Notes under the pieces: model-generated | Told to the model about the DNA's origin: nothing | Database searches by the model: none | What the model saw: only the letters and a program-made list of their open reading frames with translations | Program-made: the position numbers and the translations under genes | Shown here: one piece after another, positions 11,018-21,806 of the stretch | Layout: each line of letters starts with the position of its first letter | How positions within the stretch are numbered: position 1 is the stretch's first letter | Source: Artemia franciscana | Taxonomy: Eukaryota > Arthropoda > Branchiopoda > Anostraca > Artemiidae | Assembly (NCBI RefSeq): GCF_032884065.1 | Contig: NC_088881.1 | Span: forward strand, 7,093,047 to 7,157,046 | DNA length: 64,000 bases | Direction of reading: 5' to 3'

Positions 11018-11702
11018 TAATTCCTCTGGAGCACCTAATAATGAAGTGTATAATACTAATTAAAGAGTACACAATCACACTATCAGATTCAACATATAAG
11101 AGTACCCTATCGTAGAGTTTTCAAGCTCGTGTTTAAAAAATGTGGAATTTTGTTGTTTTTTTTGCCAGAAAAAAACATGAATGTATTTTTTGTTTTTTTT
11201 TATTGTATTTTTTTTAAAGGATGAAATTATTGAACCAACACTCCTAATGTTTGGGAGAAGGCATTCCTTGTCATAGGTGGCTTGAGTTTAAAGGCTCTTG
11301 TTTAATAGGTGATTGCTTCCAGTAAATTAATGTATTGCTGGTTAGGTATCAGTCATTTTCATGTACTAATAGGCATTTTAGCTAATATTATTGTAGCTGT
11401 AAAAATTGTAGCTGAAAAAAAAAAACGCCAGCCCCCAGAAAACCCCTTATCAAAGGATTCCAGTCAGTAATAGCTTAGTGTAATTATAAAGGCTTATAAG
11501 TTTTATGGTGATTCTCCTAATCGGCTTTAATTTAATCAATTCTTTGCTACAATCTTGTTTAATTTGGCAAAAACCTGATGATAATCTTGCAATCCTGATT
11601 GTAAAATATGCCACTGGTAATGGATCGTTACTTCAAGTGACATTAGCTGTTATAATCAATTACACAAGTCACTTTCTCAATAAATCCTCTCCACTGGTAC
11701 CT

Positions 11703-11771
11703 TGTGACAGCTTAGTGGATACGACTGCGCTGCTCATCTAGAGGCGCTCAGGTTCGATCCCTACTGTCGCA
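11703..11771 (+). tRNA. tRNA-like sequence (pseudogene or SINE head)
   Basis: The 7-bp acceptor-like stem TGTGACA/TGTCGCA (one wobble) encloses an A-box-like AGCTTAGTGGATA and a perfect B box GGTTCGATCC (11751-11760) at normal spacing. The T-stem pairs at only three of five positions and I could not form a clean anticodon arm, so no isotype is given. A decayed tRNA or the head of a tRNA-derived SINE are both possible. Confidence 0.45.
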
Positions 11772-12435
11772 AGGAAATATTGAAAGAATCAATTTTTTTG
11801 TTTTTGCAACGAATATTTGTAAACTTGGAAAGAACAATTTATAGCAATAACCATAAGATATTTTGTGAAACGTACTCGCACAAGAGTTAAGCGATTTTTT
11901 TCTTTGAAATTTTTTAAAAATGCTGCCAAAGATTCTGCTTTTGCCGAGAAGATATAGCCAAGAACTTCATCTATAACCGAAACTGAAAGAAACACAGTAT
12001 TTATAATATTGAACATATCAAACGAATTCAATTTTGATGCTTATTTAAAATATAATAAATTTTTCAAGTTTAAAATGATCCGTCAAAAGCTAAGCACCTG
12101 AAAAAATTTCCCTGATTTTCGGAAAGGCGGATAAATCCCATAAAAGTCAATGAATTTTTGAAACTCAATGTTGGATATATTAAAGGACAAACCCTAGTTG
12201 CAACCGACTGTAACCTACGATTATGACGTCATTCATCATCTTGTATATGAAAATGCAGTTTTTTCTCAAATTTTATTTTATTTTAAATTTGGTAATTTTA
12301 TTACCATTTTTTTTATTATATTTTGATGGTAAAAAAGGCACTGGATGTAATAATTTCCTTGAAAATGAGTCCTTAGACAGCTCTCTGATGTTCCAGTGCC
12401 CTGCTGGCAGCAAAGAAATTTGTTCTCAAAATAAC
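11772..12435. other. No gene recognised
   Basis: AT-rich sequence follows the tRNA-like piece. If that piece is a SINE head, part of its body may be here, but no tail or flanking duplication is evident. Confidence 0.45.
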
Positions 12436-12660
12436 ATCATGGTTACCATTCCTGAGTCGGCTAGAAGTCCCGGCTAGAAGTAAACCCTAAGTCCCCTGCT
12501 TAACCCCATTAGCAATATCAGCTTACTCTAGAATCAGGCTGTTACAGAGAGGCTCCATAAAAGCTTCATCCTCTTTATTTTGGAGCACCTTAATAATTTC
12601 TTATATATGTCCTGAACTAAAATCAACTCCTTTGTCTCTTTTTTTTTATTTGATGATGTA
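12436..12660 (+). repeat. Direct repeat, right copy (225 bp)
   Basis: This is the partner of 10775-11017; the pair encloses 1,418 bp that include the tRNA-like sequence. Identity is high enough to imply a recent duplication. Confidence 0.9.
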
Positions 12661-12741
12661 TGGGCACAATAACTATTTCCCCTTTCTGATCTATTGCCAT
12701 TTCTTTTTTACCCGTTTGAGATACTTATTTGAGCTCTATTA

Positions 12742-14112
12742 TTATGGCACTTGGTATTTGCCAAGTGACACATAGCAATCACAATTTCTGTCAGTCTCCC
12801 TGTTTGTCTCTAGGTCCTGCTTTTGCTAGTTTGTACACTTACAGATAAGCTAGGACAATGAAAGTTGGCAGGCAATATCAGGGAGTAGACCAGATTAAAT
12901 TAGAAATAGTTGCTTCCCCGATTCGACCATCTGGGGGTAGGTGGGTGGAGGGGTGGTTAATTTGAAAAATTCGAAAAATGAGGTATTTTTAACTTACGAA
13001 CAGGTTATTGTATGTTAATGAAATTTGATATTTAGAAGGATCTCGTGCTTCAGAGCTCTGATTTTAAATCCCAACCGGATCTGGCGACACTGGGGGGAGT
13101 TGGAGGGGGAAACCAGAAATCTTAGAAAATGCTTTGAGTGGAGAGACTGGGATGAAACTTGGTGGGAAGAACGAGCACAAGTCCTAGATACGTGATCGAC
13201 TTAAACGAAACAGATCCGCTTAAGTATTTATTAATTGAAGTATTTTTAATTTACAAACAGGTGATCAAATCTTATGAAATTTGATATTTAGAAGGACCCA
13301 GTAACTCAGAGCTCTCATTTTAAATCCCGAACGGGTCCAGTGACACTGGGGGGAGTTGGAGGGGGAAACTGGAAATATTGAAAACACTTAGAGTGGAGAG
13401 ATCAGGATGAAACTTGGTGGGAAAAACAAGTACAAGTCCTAGATACGTGATTGACATAACCAGAATGGATATGCTCTCTTTGGGGAGTTGGGGGGTTGTT
13501 AATTTGGAAACATTAGAAAAATTTAGGTATTTTTACTTACGAACGGGTGACCAGATCTTAATGAAACTTTATATTTAGAAGGAAATCATGTCCCAGAGTT
13601 CTTATTTTAAATCCCGACCAGATATGGTGACATTTGGAGGGGGAGGTTGGAGAGGGAAAACGGAAATTTTGGAAACACTTAGAGTGGAGAGATTGGGATG
13701 AAACTTGGTGGGAAGAATAAGCACATGTCGTAGATATGTGATTGACGTAACCAGACTGGATCCAATCTCCAGTGCTTTGGCGAGCTCGGTGCTTCTGGAC
13801 GTGCTAGGACGATGCAAATTGGTAGGTGTATCAGAAACCTGCACAAATTGACTTAATTTCCCCGCTTTTCCCTAATTCGACCATCTAGGGGGGCTGAATG
13901 GAGAGGAAAAACTAGAAAAAATGAGGTATTTTTAACTTACGAATAGGTGATTGGATCTTAAAGAATTTTGATAGTTAGAAGGACCTCGTGTCTCAAAGCT
14001 CTTATTTAAAATCCTGACCGGTATTAAGCCTTTGATTTTCCTTTTAATTCAATCTATTAATTCTTAGAATTTTGCTAGAGCTCATGCCATATGAGCTCTT
14101 GGCTCTTGTTTA
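12742..14112 (-). mobile_element. Family A element, inverted copy
   Basis: One end is the hairpin CACTTGG-TATTTG-CCAAGTG (12748-12767). The other is the GAGCTCTTGGCTCTTGTTT terminus (14092-14112), the reverse of AACAAGAGC..AGAGCTC. Between them are four diverged units, each with a GGTGACCAGATCTTAATGAA-like, TATTTAGAAGGA, GGGGGAGTTGGAGG and AGAGTGGAGAGA.. GATGAAACTTGGTGGGA series. It is non-coding. ATGGCACTTG occurs near both ends in inverted orientation in the family. Layout is like Helentron-associated elements (inference). Confidence 0.75.
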
Positions 14113-14641
14113 ATCTAGTCCTTGCGCAATCCTTCCTTCAATTGTCCATGTTTCTGATTGTTCTTGTATCCTTAAGGCCGTGATTATGTGAACTTGAAAA
14201 CATCGAGCTTCAAAATTGAAGTTAGGTTAGCCTTCTGTCTTTTAATTCTCTAAAGACCGTCTATTGTCAAAACTTCAAATAGCACCAATTATCAAGTCTT
14301 GTCAAAAGTTTTGATAGACAGCTTCCTTTGGCGAGATGCTTCAGCCGAGAAATAGTAATATATTTGGCTGTGTCTTGCAAAGGTTGGTTACCGACCAAGG
14401 GAGAAGAGAAAATGAGAAAAAGAGCACTATCATTCTCAATAACAAAATCCCCATGTATACGAAGCTGTGACGACATGCATAGAGTGCATTTTAAAATTTA
14501 TTGTTTTTTCCGCTTTTTTTCCTAGGGATAGGCTATTTAAAATACCTCTGTTGATTAATTCGAAACTAAACACCAAACTTAGTTGAAAGCTTTCTTCGAG
14601 GATTCTTAGAAAACCAAAGTTTTCTAACGAATGAAATTATA
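14113..14641. other. Spacer between two inverted family A copies
   Basis: No gene is supported. The short open frames here have no recognisable content. The same-type ends of copies A1 and A2 face each other across this stretch. Confidence 0.5.
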
Positions 14642-15422
14642 AACAAGAGCTAAGAGCTCATATGGCACTTCTGACGAGGCGAGAAGAGCTAAGAGCCAAG
14701 AGATCATATGGTATGAGCTCTAACAAAATTCTATGAATCAATAGATTGATTTAAAAAGGAAAATAAGAGGCTTAATGCCGGTCAGGATTTAAAATAAGAG
14801 CTCTGAGTCACGATGTCCTTCTAAATATCAAAATTCATTAAGATCCGATCACCCACTCGTAGGTTATAAATACCTAATTTTTTCTAATTTTTCCTCTCCC
14901 TTTAGCCCCAGATGGTGGAATCTGGGAGAACGACTTTATCAAGTCAAATTGTACAGCTCCCTGACACGTCTACCAATTTTAATCGTTCTAGCACGTCCAG
15001 AAGCACCAAACTCGCCAAATCACTGAACCCCTCCCCCCAACTCCCCCAAAGAGAGTGAATCCAGTACGATTCTGTCAATCACGTATCAAGGACATTTGTT
15101 TATTCTATCCACCAAGCTTCATCCCGATTCCTCCACTCCAAGTGTTTTTCCAAGATTTCTCCCTCCAACTCCCCCCAATGTCAAAAGATCTGGTTGGGAT
15201 TTGAAATAAGAGCTCTGAGACATGAATTCCAGCTAAAAATCAAATTTCATTAGGATCCGATCATCTACTAGTAAGAAAAACCTACCCCAATTTTCACATT
15301 TTCCCCCTCCAACTCCCCCCAATGTCACAGGATCTGGTAGGAATTTAGAATTAGAACTTTAAAGCACAAAATCCTTCTAAATATCAAATTTCATTAAGAT
15401 CTGGTCACCCTAGATCTGAGTA
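14642..15422 (+). mobile_element. Family A element, truncated
   Basis: This starts with the AACAAGAGCTAAGAGCTCAT terminus and keeps about two and a half internal units (GATCCGATCAC.C..TCGTA, CAACTCCCCCAA, CATCCCGAT.CCTCCACTC). It breaks off at ~15420, where Helitron helicase sequence begins, so the hairpin end is missing. Confidence 0.75.
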
Positions 15423-15563
15423 CATTAGATCTGAATACGGATTGTTTTCCCATGGACAATTATATGTTGCATGTTCAAGAGTCGGTAAACCTGACAATCT
15501 ATTTATATGCACAGACAATGGGACAGCGAAGAATGTCGTATATTCGCAAGTTTTACGTAGTTA
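15423..15563 (+). pseudogene. Helitron helicase C-terminal remnant
   Basis: DNA-level match to the end of the helicase copy at 17890-18027: CCCATGGACAAT, GCATGTTCAAGAGTCGGTAAAC, CTGACAATCTATTTATATGC and the ACGTAGTTAA stop. It has one T fewer in the run before CCCATGG than the 17.9-kb copy, which shifts the frame. The copy at 45035-45237 shows the same short run. The upstream helicase is absent. Confidence 0.8.
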
Positions 15564-16499
15564 AAACATATATATATAGTTAAAAACATATATATATATA
15601 TCTATATATATAAAAATAAGTTGTCTGTGTGTGGATCTGTGGATCAGGTGACGTCATGTTTGTTCGCATATGACGTCTGAATTATTTCACACTAATACAA
15701 AAGAAGAAAAAAACTAAAAAAGGTAAAAACTACAAAAAAAACTAAAAAGAAAAAAAAAACTAAAAAAGCTAAAAAACTAAAAAAAACTAAAAAAAGGTAA
15801 AAATCTAATAACTAAAAAAAAACTGAAAAAAAATAAAAAAAGGCAAAAACTACAAAAAAAATAAAAACTAATAAAAAAACTAAAAAAGCTAAAAAACTAA
15901 AAAAACTAAAAAAAACTAAAAAAAGGTAAAAAACTAAAAAAAAACTAAAAACTAAAAAAGAAAAAAACTAAAAAAAAGGAAAAAACTGAAAAATAAAAGA
16001 GAAAAAGAAAACTAAAAAAATATGAATAAATATATATAAAAATAAGTTGTTTGTGGGTTATGTCTGTCTGTCTGTCTGTCGAGTGACGTCGTGTTTGTCC
16101 GCATATGACGTCTGAATTATTTCACACTAATACAAAAGAAGAAAAAAAACTAAAAAAGGTAAAAACTACAAAAAAAAACTAAAAAGAAAAAAAACTAAAA
16201 AAGCTAAAAAACTAAAAAAAACTAAAAAAAAGGTAAAAAACTAAAAACTAAAAAAAACTGAAAAAACTAAAAAAAGGCAAAAACTAAAAAAAAACTAAAA
16301 ACTAATAAAAAAACTAAAAAAGCTAAAAAACTAAAAAAACTAAAAAAAGGTAAAAAACAAAAAAAACTAAAAACTAAAAAAGAAAAAACTAAAAAAAAGG
16401 AAAAAACTGAAAAATAAGAGAAAAAGAAAACTAAAAAAATATTAATAAATATAAAAAATATAAATATAAATATAATATAAATTAGCAATCAACAAAGCA

Positions 16500-16728
16500 C
16501 CGAGACACAAATGACGACCGGGACACAGGGAGTATAAATGACGACCGGGACACAGGGAATATAAATGACGACCGGGACACAGGGACACAACTACAATGGG
16601 GACGCCGGGGGGCACAGGGGGATATAAATGACGACCGGGACACCGGGACACAAGGAATATAAATGACGCCCGGGACACTCAAAGAGAAATCACAGACTGG
16701 AACACCGGGACACAAATGACGACCGGGA

Positions 16729-16735
<7 letters not shown>
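16500..16735 (+). repeat. GACCGGGACACAGGGA minisatellite
   Basis: The core AATGACGACCGGGACACAGG repeats about every 22-28 bases, interrupted by variants. The same array appears reversed within Helitron H5 (45238-45380, 45555-45650, 46270-46375) and H4 (20797-20850), so it belongs to the Helitron family. Confidence 0.85.

Positions 16736-16815
<80 letters not shown>
16733..16815. repeat. (AT)n microsatellite
   Basis: About 80 bp of pure TA dinucleotide inside Helitron H1. Confidence 0.95.
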
Positions 16816-16816
<1 letters not shown>

Positions 16817-16899
16817 ATCTATATTCACAGGTGGGACATAGGGACACAACTACAATGGCGCGTAACTAATATGGCGCGTAACGACTTACGCGCGCGGGG

Positions 16900-16973
16900 G
16901 GGCTTGGGGGGGGCGCGAAGCGCCCCCACCAACTAGGTGTTGGGGTGGCGCGAAGCGCCACCCCAACAGCTAG
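16900..16973 (+). repeat. Double Helitron 3' terminator
   Basis: Two hairpin-CTAG units in tandem: GGGGGCGCGAAGCGCCCCC then ACCAACTAG (ends 16936), and GGGGTGGCGCGAAGCGCCACCCC then AACAGCTAG (ends 16973). The same pair is at 18690-18757 and, reversed, at 44801-44875. Confidence 0.8.
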
Positions 16974-17169
16974 TATATATATAAAAATAAGTTGTCTGTC
17001 TGTCTGTGGATCTGTGGATCAGGTGACGTCATGTTTCGGCTGACGTCATGAAATTAGTTGCCGTCATTTTTGCTTTGAAGGTGACGTCATTCAAGTTATA
17101 TAAGACATATGTTCGCGTAGAAATCTATTAATGTTTAAGTTTACAATGACTGATGAATATGCTCAAAGA

Positions 17170-18027
17170 GTCTATGGGCACACGTAAAAACATTAAAATT
17201 AACTACAAATATGCGTGTCCGATTGCAAAACGATGACTCTGGTCAAACATTTTCAGATCAATTGCTGGCAATGGGAAACGGAAAGCTCCCAGTAGACTCA
17301 ATTTCAGGACGTATACAACTACCTGCTGATTTCTGTAATTTAGTGACGTCCAAAAATGAATTGATTGAAAAAGTATTTCCGAATATTCTAAAAAATTATA
17401 AAAAATAATAAATGGCTAAGTGAAAGAGCGATTCTCGCACCCAAAAATATAGACGTCCACGAAATCAACAATATTGTTTTGACCAAGATTCAAGACCAGG
17501 CAGTCCTTTACAAGTCAGTCGACACAGTTTTGGAACCAAATGAAGCGGTTAATTATCCATCTGAATTTTTAAATTCCATAGATCTTTCAGGGTTTCCACC
17601 ACACGTGCTACAACTAAAAATAGGCGTACCAATAATACTTTTAAGAAATATAAACCCACCAAAGCTTTGCAATGGCACTCGACTTGCCGTAAAAAAAACA
17701 ATGGAAAACCTAATAGAGGCCAAAATCCTGACAGGGACTTTTGAGGGTGAGGCTGTTCTTATTCCTCGCATTCCCATGATTCCAACGGATCTGCCTTTTC
17801 AATTTAAAAGATTGCAATTCCCAATTCGATTAGCATTTGCAATCACCATTAACAAAGCTCAAGGTCAATCATTAAAAAAATGTGGTATTGATCTTAATAC
17901 TGATTGTTTTTCCCATGGACAATTGTACGTTGCATGTTCGAGGGTCGGTAAACCTGACAATCTATTTATATGCAGCGAGAATTGGACAGCGAAGAATGTT
18001 GTATATTCGCAAGTTTTACGCAGTTAA
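17170..18027 (+). pseudogene. Helitron Rep/Hel PIF1-type helicase, C-terminal part
   Basis: The protein covers about the last 280 residues of a Helitron helicase. The first part (17211-17408) contains MGNGKLPVDS and GRIQLPADFCNLV. After one frameshift in an A-rich run near 17400 the reading continues (17479-18027) with LERAILAPKN-type sequence, GVPIILLRNINPPKLCNGTRL, AITINKAQGQSL (helicase motif V region) and YVACSRVG (motif VI region), ending at TAA. Helitron helicases unwind the donor strand for rolling-circle transposition. The Walker A/B half and the HUH nuclease are missing, so this copy cannot work by itself. Its stretch after the frameshift is otherwise open, suggesting moderate age. 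Confidence 0.88.
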
Positions 18028-18029
18028 TT

Positions 18030-18380
18030 TGTATTTCGGAAACAAATGAAGCGGTTAATTATCCATCTGAATTTTTAAATTCCATAGATCCTTCAGGGTT
18101 TCCACCACACGTGCTACAACTAAAAATAGGCGTACCAATAATACTTTTAAGAAATATCAACCCACCAAAGCTTTGCAATGGCACGCGACTTGCCGTAAAA
18201 AAAAAAAATGGAAAACCTAATAGAGGCCACAATCTTGACAGGGCCTTATGAGGGTGAGGCTGTTCTTATTCCTCGCATTCCCATGATTTCAACGGATCTG
18301 CTTTTTCAATTTAAAAGATTGCAACACAGACAATGGGACAGCGAAGACTGTTGTATATTCACAAGTTTTATGTAGTTAAT
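18030..18380 (+). pseudogene. Duplicated Helitron helicase fragment
   Basis: This repeats 17535-17800 almost exactly (AATGAAGCGGTTAATTATCC onward). It has a shifted frame at an extended A run near 18200, and then jumps after ~18325 to the last ~55 bases of the helicase (GGGACAGCGAAGACTG...). It is an internally deleted tandem duplicate of the preceding gene fragment. Confidence 0.85.
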
Positions 18381-18757
18381 TTATGTATTTTATGTATTTT
18401 ATGTATATTTTATGTATCTATCTATCTATCTATCTATATAAAAACGAGTTGTGTGTATGCATGTTTGTTTGTTTGTAAAAAGAGTGTTTGCATATGACGT
18501 CATTATTAGTACATACGGCTTTGTATATGGACAGACAATGGGAAAGCCAAGAATGTTGTATATTCGCAATTTTTACGTAGTTTGAAACACATATATAAAT
18601 CTATCTATATTCACAGGTGGGACACAGGGACACAACTACAATGGCGCGTAACTAATATGGCGCGTAACGACTTACGCGCGCGGGGGGGCTTGGGGGGGCG
18701 CGAAGCGCCCCACCAACTAGGTGTTGGGGTGGCGCGAAGCGCCACCCCAACAGCTAG

Positions 18758-19028
<271 letters not shown>

Positions 19029-19031
<3 letters not shown>

Positions 19032-19122
19032 TACTACTAATAATAATAACTCACTGCAGCACCAAGCCGCCTGAGGCCAACACAGCTACGCACGCTCCTC
19101 CTCCAACCTAATCAATTTAAAG
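19029..19122 (-). pseudogene. Family E retrotransposon 3' end fragment
   Basis: The complement of the 3715-3800 sequence: TAATAATAACTCACTGCAGCA, CCGCCTGAGGCCAACA, GCACGCTCCTCCTCCAACCTAATC. It contains the last ~30 codons plus tail and is fused directly to a family A fragment at ~19125. Confidence 0.75.
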
Positions 19123-19124
19123 CC

Positions 19125-19996
19125 GAAGATCCGATCACTCTTTCGTAAGTTAAAAATACGTAATTTTTTCTAATTTTTCAGAATTAACCCCCCCCCCCAA
19201 ATTCCCCCAAATAGAGCGGATAGGCTCCAATTATGTCAATCACGTATCTAAGACTTCTGCTTATTTCTCCCACCAAGTTTCATCCCGATCCCTCCACTCT
19301 AAGTGTTTTCCATGATTTTAAGTACCCCCCCCAAACTCCCACCAATGTCACCAGATCCAGTGGGTATTTAAAATAAGAGCTTTGAGACACGATATCCTTC
19401 TAAATATCAAATTTCATTGAGATCCGAATACCCGTTCGCAAGTTAAAAATACCTCATTTTTTCTAATTTTTCAGAATTAACCCTCCCCCCCAGCTACCCC
19501 AAAGAGAGCGGATCTGTTTCGGTTACGTCAATCATGTATCTAGGACTTGTGCTTATTTTGTCCACCAAGTTTCATCCCGATCCCTCCACCCTAAGTGTTT
19601 TCCAAGATTTTAGGTTTCCCCCTCCCAACTCCCCCCTACCCAATGTCACCAGATCCGGTCGGGATTTAAAATAATAGCTTTGAAATACGATATCCTTCCA
19701 AACATCAAATTTAATTAAAATCTGAACAACCATTCGTAAGTTATAAGTACTTCATTTTTTCTATTTTTTCCGAATTAACTGGCCCCCACTTCCCCTCAGA
19801 TAGTCAAATTGGGAAAACAACTATTTCTAATTTAATCTAGTCCGGTCCTTGATACGCCAGCCAAATTTAATCGTCCTAGCTTACCTGGAAGTGCCAAAAG
19901 TAGCAAAACCGGGACCGACAGACAGACAGACAGAACGACAGACCGACAGAAATTGCGATTGCTATATGTCACTTGGTTAATACCAAGTGCCATAAA
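19125..19996 (+). mobile_element. Family A element, 5'-truncated
   Basis: Three internal units (GATCCGAT.AC, CCCCCAAATTCCCCCAAA, TAAGTGTTTTCCA) are followed by the normal end: GACAGACAGACAG, then ATTGC.ATTGCTATATGTCACTTGG and hairpin CACTTGGT-TAAT-ACCAAGTG, then CCATAAAA. The AACAAGAGC end is absent. Confidence 0.75.
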
Positions 19997-20392
19997 AACT
20001 AAAAAAAGGGTTGAAATAAAAAAGAAGTTAAATACATGAAAAAAAAGAAAAACTAAAAACAATGTTGGATTAAAGAAAAAAGAAAACTAAAGAAAACAAT
20101 AAAGAAAAACAAAACAAATTAAAAACAAGGCTGATTTAAAAAAGCAAAGAAAAAACAAAACTAAAAACGATGCTGAATTTAAAAAGAAGTAAAATACAAG
20201 AAAAAAGCAAAGAAAATACAAAAGACTAAAAACAGTGCTGAATTAAAAAAGGAATAAAATACAAGAAAAAAGCAAAGAAAAAATGAAAAACTAAAACAAT
20301 GCTGAATTAAAAAAAAAGTAAAATACAAAGAAAAGAGCAAAGAAAAAACAAAACTAAAACAATTGTGAATTAAAAAAGAAGTAAAATAGAAA
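19997..20392 (+). repeat. A-rich 62-66-bp minisatellite
   Basis: The TGCTGAATTAAAAAAG.AGTAAAATA unit recurs near 20170, 20236, 20301 and 20363 with earlier, more diverged units, separated by AGAAAAAAGCAAAGAAAA. It is non-coding. Confidence 0.75.
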
Positions 20393-20416
20393 ATATATAT
20401 ATATATATATATATAA

Positions 20417-20500
<84 letters not shown>
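20393..20500. repeat. (AT)n microsatellite
   Basis: About 108 bp of TA dinucleotide with one ATAAATGTAT interruption. Confidence 0.95.
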
Positions 20501-20750
20501 CGAAGAAAGAAATCACCAATGCAACAGCACAAACACATGAAAAAAAAGACAGAATGAGAAAAGGAAGACTGTTTTCCTACATTAGTAATTAATATAGGCC
20601 AGTACTTGAATGAGGCCTTAACCCTACTCATCCATACAATCACATAGGTCAAACAGAATAGCCATACACAATCAACCATAAAGAATAATCCGTGGACAGG
20701 CAGTCGTGTCGTAAGTAAGTATAAGTCGTCATTATATATACATATATATA

Positions 20751-20936
20751 CTAGCTGTTGGGGTGGCGCTTCGCGCCACCCCAACCCCAGGTGTCCCAGT
20801 CTGTAATTTCTCTTTGAGTGTCCCGGTCGTCATTTGTGTCCCGGTCTGTAATTTCGTCATTCGACAAACATGACGTCAGTCGACAAACAAACATGACGTC
20901 AGTCAACAGACAAACAACTTATTTATATATATATAT

Positions 20937-20940
<4 letters not shown>
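20751..20940 (-). mobile_element. Short non-autonomous Helitron H4
   Basis: On the minus strand: 5'-like TATATAAATAAGTTGTTTGTC, repeated TGACGTCATGTTTGT motifs, the GACCGGGACAC minisatellite core, and one hairpin-CTAG terminus at 20751-20783. It is only ~190 bp. Unlike H1 and H2 it has a single terminator. Confidence 0.75.

Positions 20941-21014
<74 letters not shown>
20924..21014. repeat. (AT)n microsatellite
   Basis: About 90 bp of TA dinucleotide abutting the 5' end of Helitron H4. Confidence 0.95.
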
Positions 21015-21016
<2 letters not shown>

Positions 21017-21556
21017 TTCTCTCTGTACAATATTTTCGTCTCTTTTGGCTTTGCTCTTGGTTACATAATAATCTTTCTAGTTTGTTTGCTGCTATGGAGT
21101 TGTTTTTCACTTTTATTTTGTTTTCATTAAGTCGGCGGGTTCTTTGTTTCTCGTTTTTTTTTTTTTTTTTTTTTCAGTTAATACACACTAGCCTCCCATT
21201 TTTGCGTTGATAATGTCTTGCTGTTTGTACAGGCATGTTATTACTGCTATATTTTTCAATTACTTTTTTTGTAGTTTAAATTTTGTTGTCGTTTGTATTA
21301 TATTGTTGTTTAATTATTTTTATTAATTTTTCTGTTATTATTTAATTTTTGTTTAAAATTATTTAATTTTTATCATATTCGTTGTCTACTTGCTGTTTTT
21401 TTAATTATAAACACGAATTTAGTCTTATTGCCAAGTACAATTGAACAAAAATTGAATCCAATTTAAATGTGAACTAACTCCCTAGAAAAGATTTGGATTA
21501 TGTGCACCATACGCTTCAAGATACCAAATAGCAGAAAAAAACTGATATTAATTAAA
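21015..21556. other. AT-rich intron sequence
   Basis: T-rich runs (21160-21175) and AT-rich DNA lead to the rogdi exon 1 donor. No feature is recognised. Confidence 0.5.
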
Positions 21557-21562
21557 ACTTAC

Positions 21563-21806
21563 TGCATGATTGATTGTGTCACCAAGGACTGTGAGAACAC
21601 ATCGAAGCTGGTCCTGTGATGAATTTGTTGACATTCCCAAAACATATTTTTCTTGAACATACTCTTTCTGTACATCCGTTATTCCAATAGGGAAAAATGT
21701 TGCTGCTGCTGTGGCTGCAGAGTGTATGTACTTCACTATTCCTCTAAGTTCATCTTCGAGCTGTCTCTTGTAGTTTCGATTTGAGGACATGTTGATAAAC
21801 TTCACC
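21563..21806 (-). CDS. rogdi: rogdi, first coding exon seen (with probable start)
   Basis: This minus-strand exon starts after acceptor attctttttag (exon from 21806) and ends at donor gtaagt (last exon base 21563). The likely start is ATG at 21790-21788 (MSSNRNYKRQLEDELR), since an in-frame upstream exon cannot be seen; the 16 bases before it would be 5' UTR. It encodes 76 residues. The first helix (RQLEDELRGIVKYIHSAA) matches the position of the ROGDI N-terminal helix. The closing block DQLRCVLTVLGDTINHA matches human DQVKGVLTLQGDALSQA. It joins in phase 0 to exon 2. The acceptor implies at least one upstream non-coding exon, not identified. Confidence 0.9.

Larger units (their letters stand above)
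15601..16973 (+). mobile_element. Non-autonomous Helitron H1
   Basis: The 5' end is TCTATATATATAAAAATAAG (15601, after A). The 3' end is a GGGGTGGCGC-GAA-GCGCCACCCC hairpin followed by AACAGCTAG (ends 16973, before T). TC at 5', hairpin-CTAG at 3', and insertion between A and T are the Helitron hallmarks. Inside are a duplicated 5' region (second at ~16030), degenerate A-rich arrays of AAAAACTAAAAAAGG type (15700-16020, 16140-16437), a GACCGGGACACAGGGA minisatellite (16500-16735) and an (AT)n array (16733-16815). It has no coding capacity. Confidence 0.85.
16974..18757 (+). mobile_element. Helitron H2 cluster with helicase fragments
   Basis: A further 5'-like end (TATATATATAAAAATAAGTTG, without a clear TC) starts immediately after the H1 CTAG. 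It is followed by GTGACGTCA motifs, a helicase fragment, a second partial helicase copy, a third 5'-like end at ~18425 (TCTATCTATATAAAAACGAG) and a double hairpin-CTAG terminus ending at 18757. It is best read as Helitrons inserted next to or inside each other, with partial duplications. The Rep (HUH) domain is absent throughout. Confidence 0.75.

Noticed and set aside
10775..12660. LTR retrotransposon with paired LTRs
   Set aside because: The repeats lack TG..CA ends, a primer-binding site and any gag-pol between them.
15705..16437. CRISPR-like or regularly spaced repeat array
   Set aside because: The A-rich units are irregular, low-complexity and lack unique spacers; they are Helitron internal repeats in a eukaryotic setting.
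16267..16715. F/S-rich and CPGRHLY-type open frames
   Set aside because: They come from the A-rich arrays and the GGGACAC minisatellite inside Helitrons.
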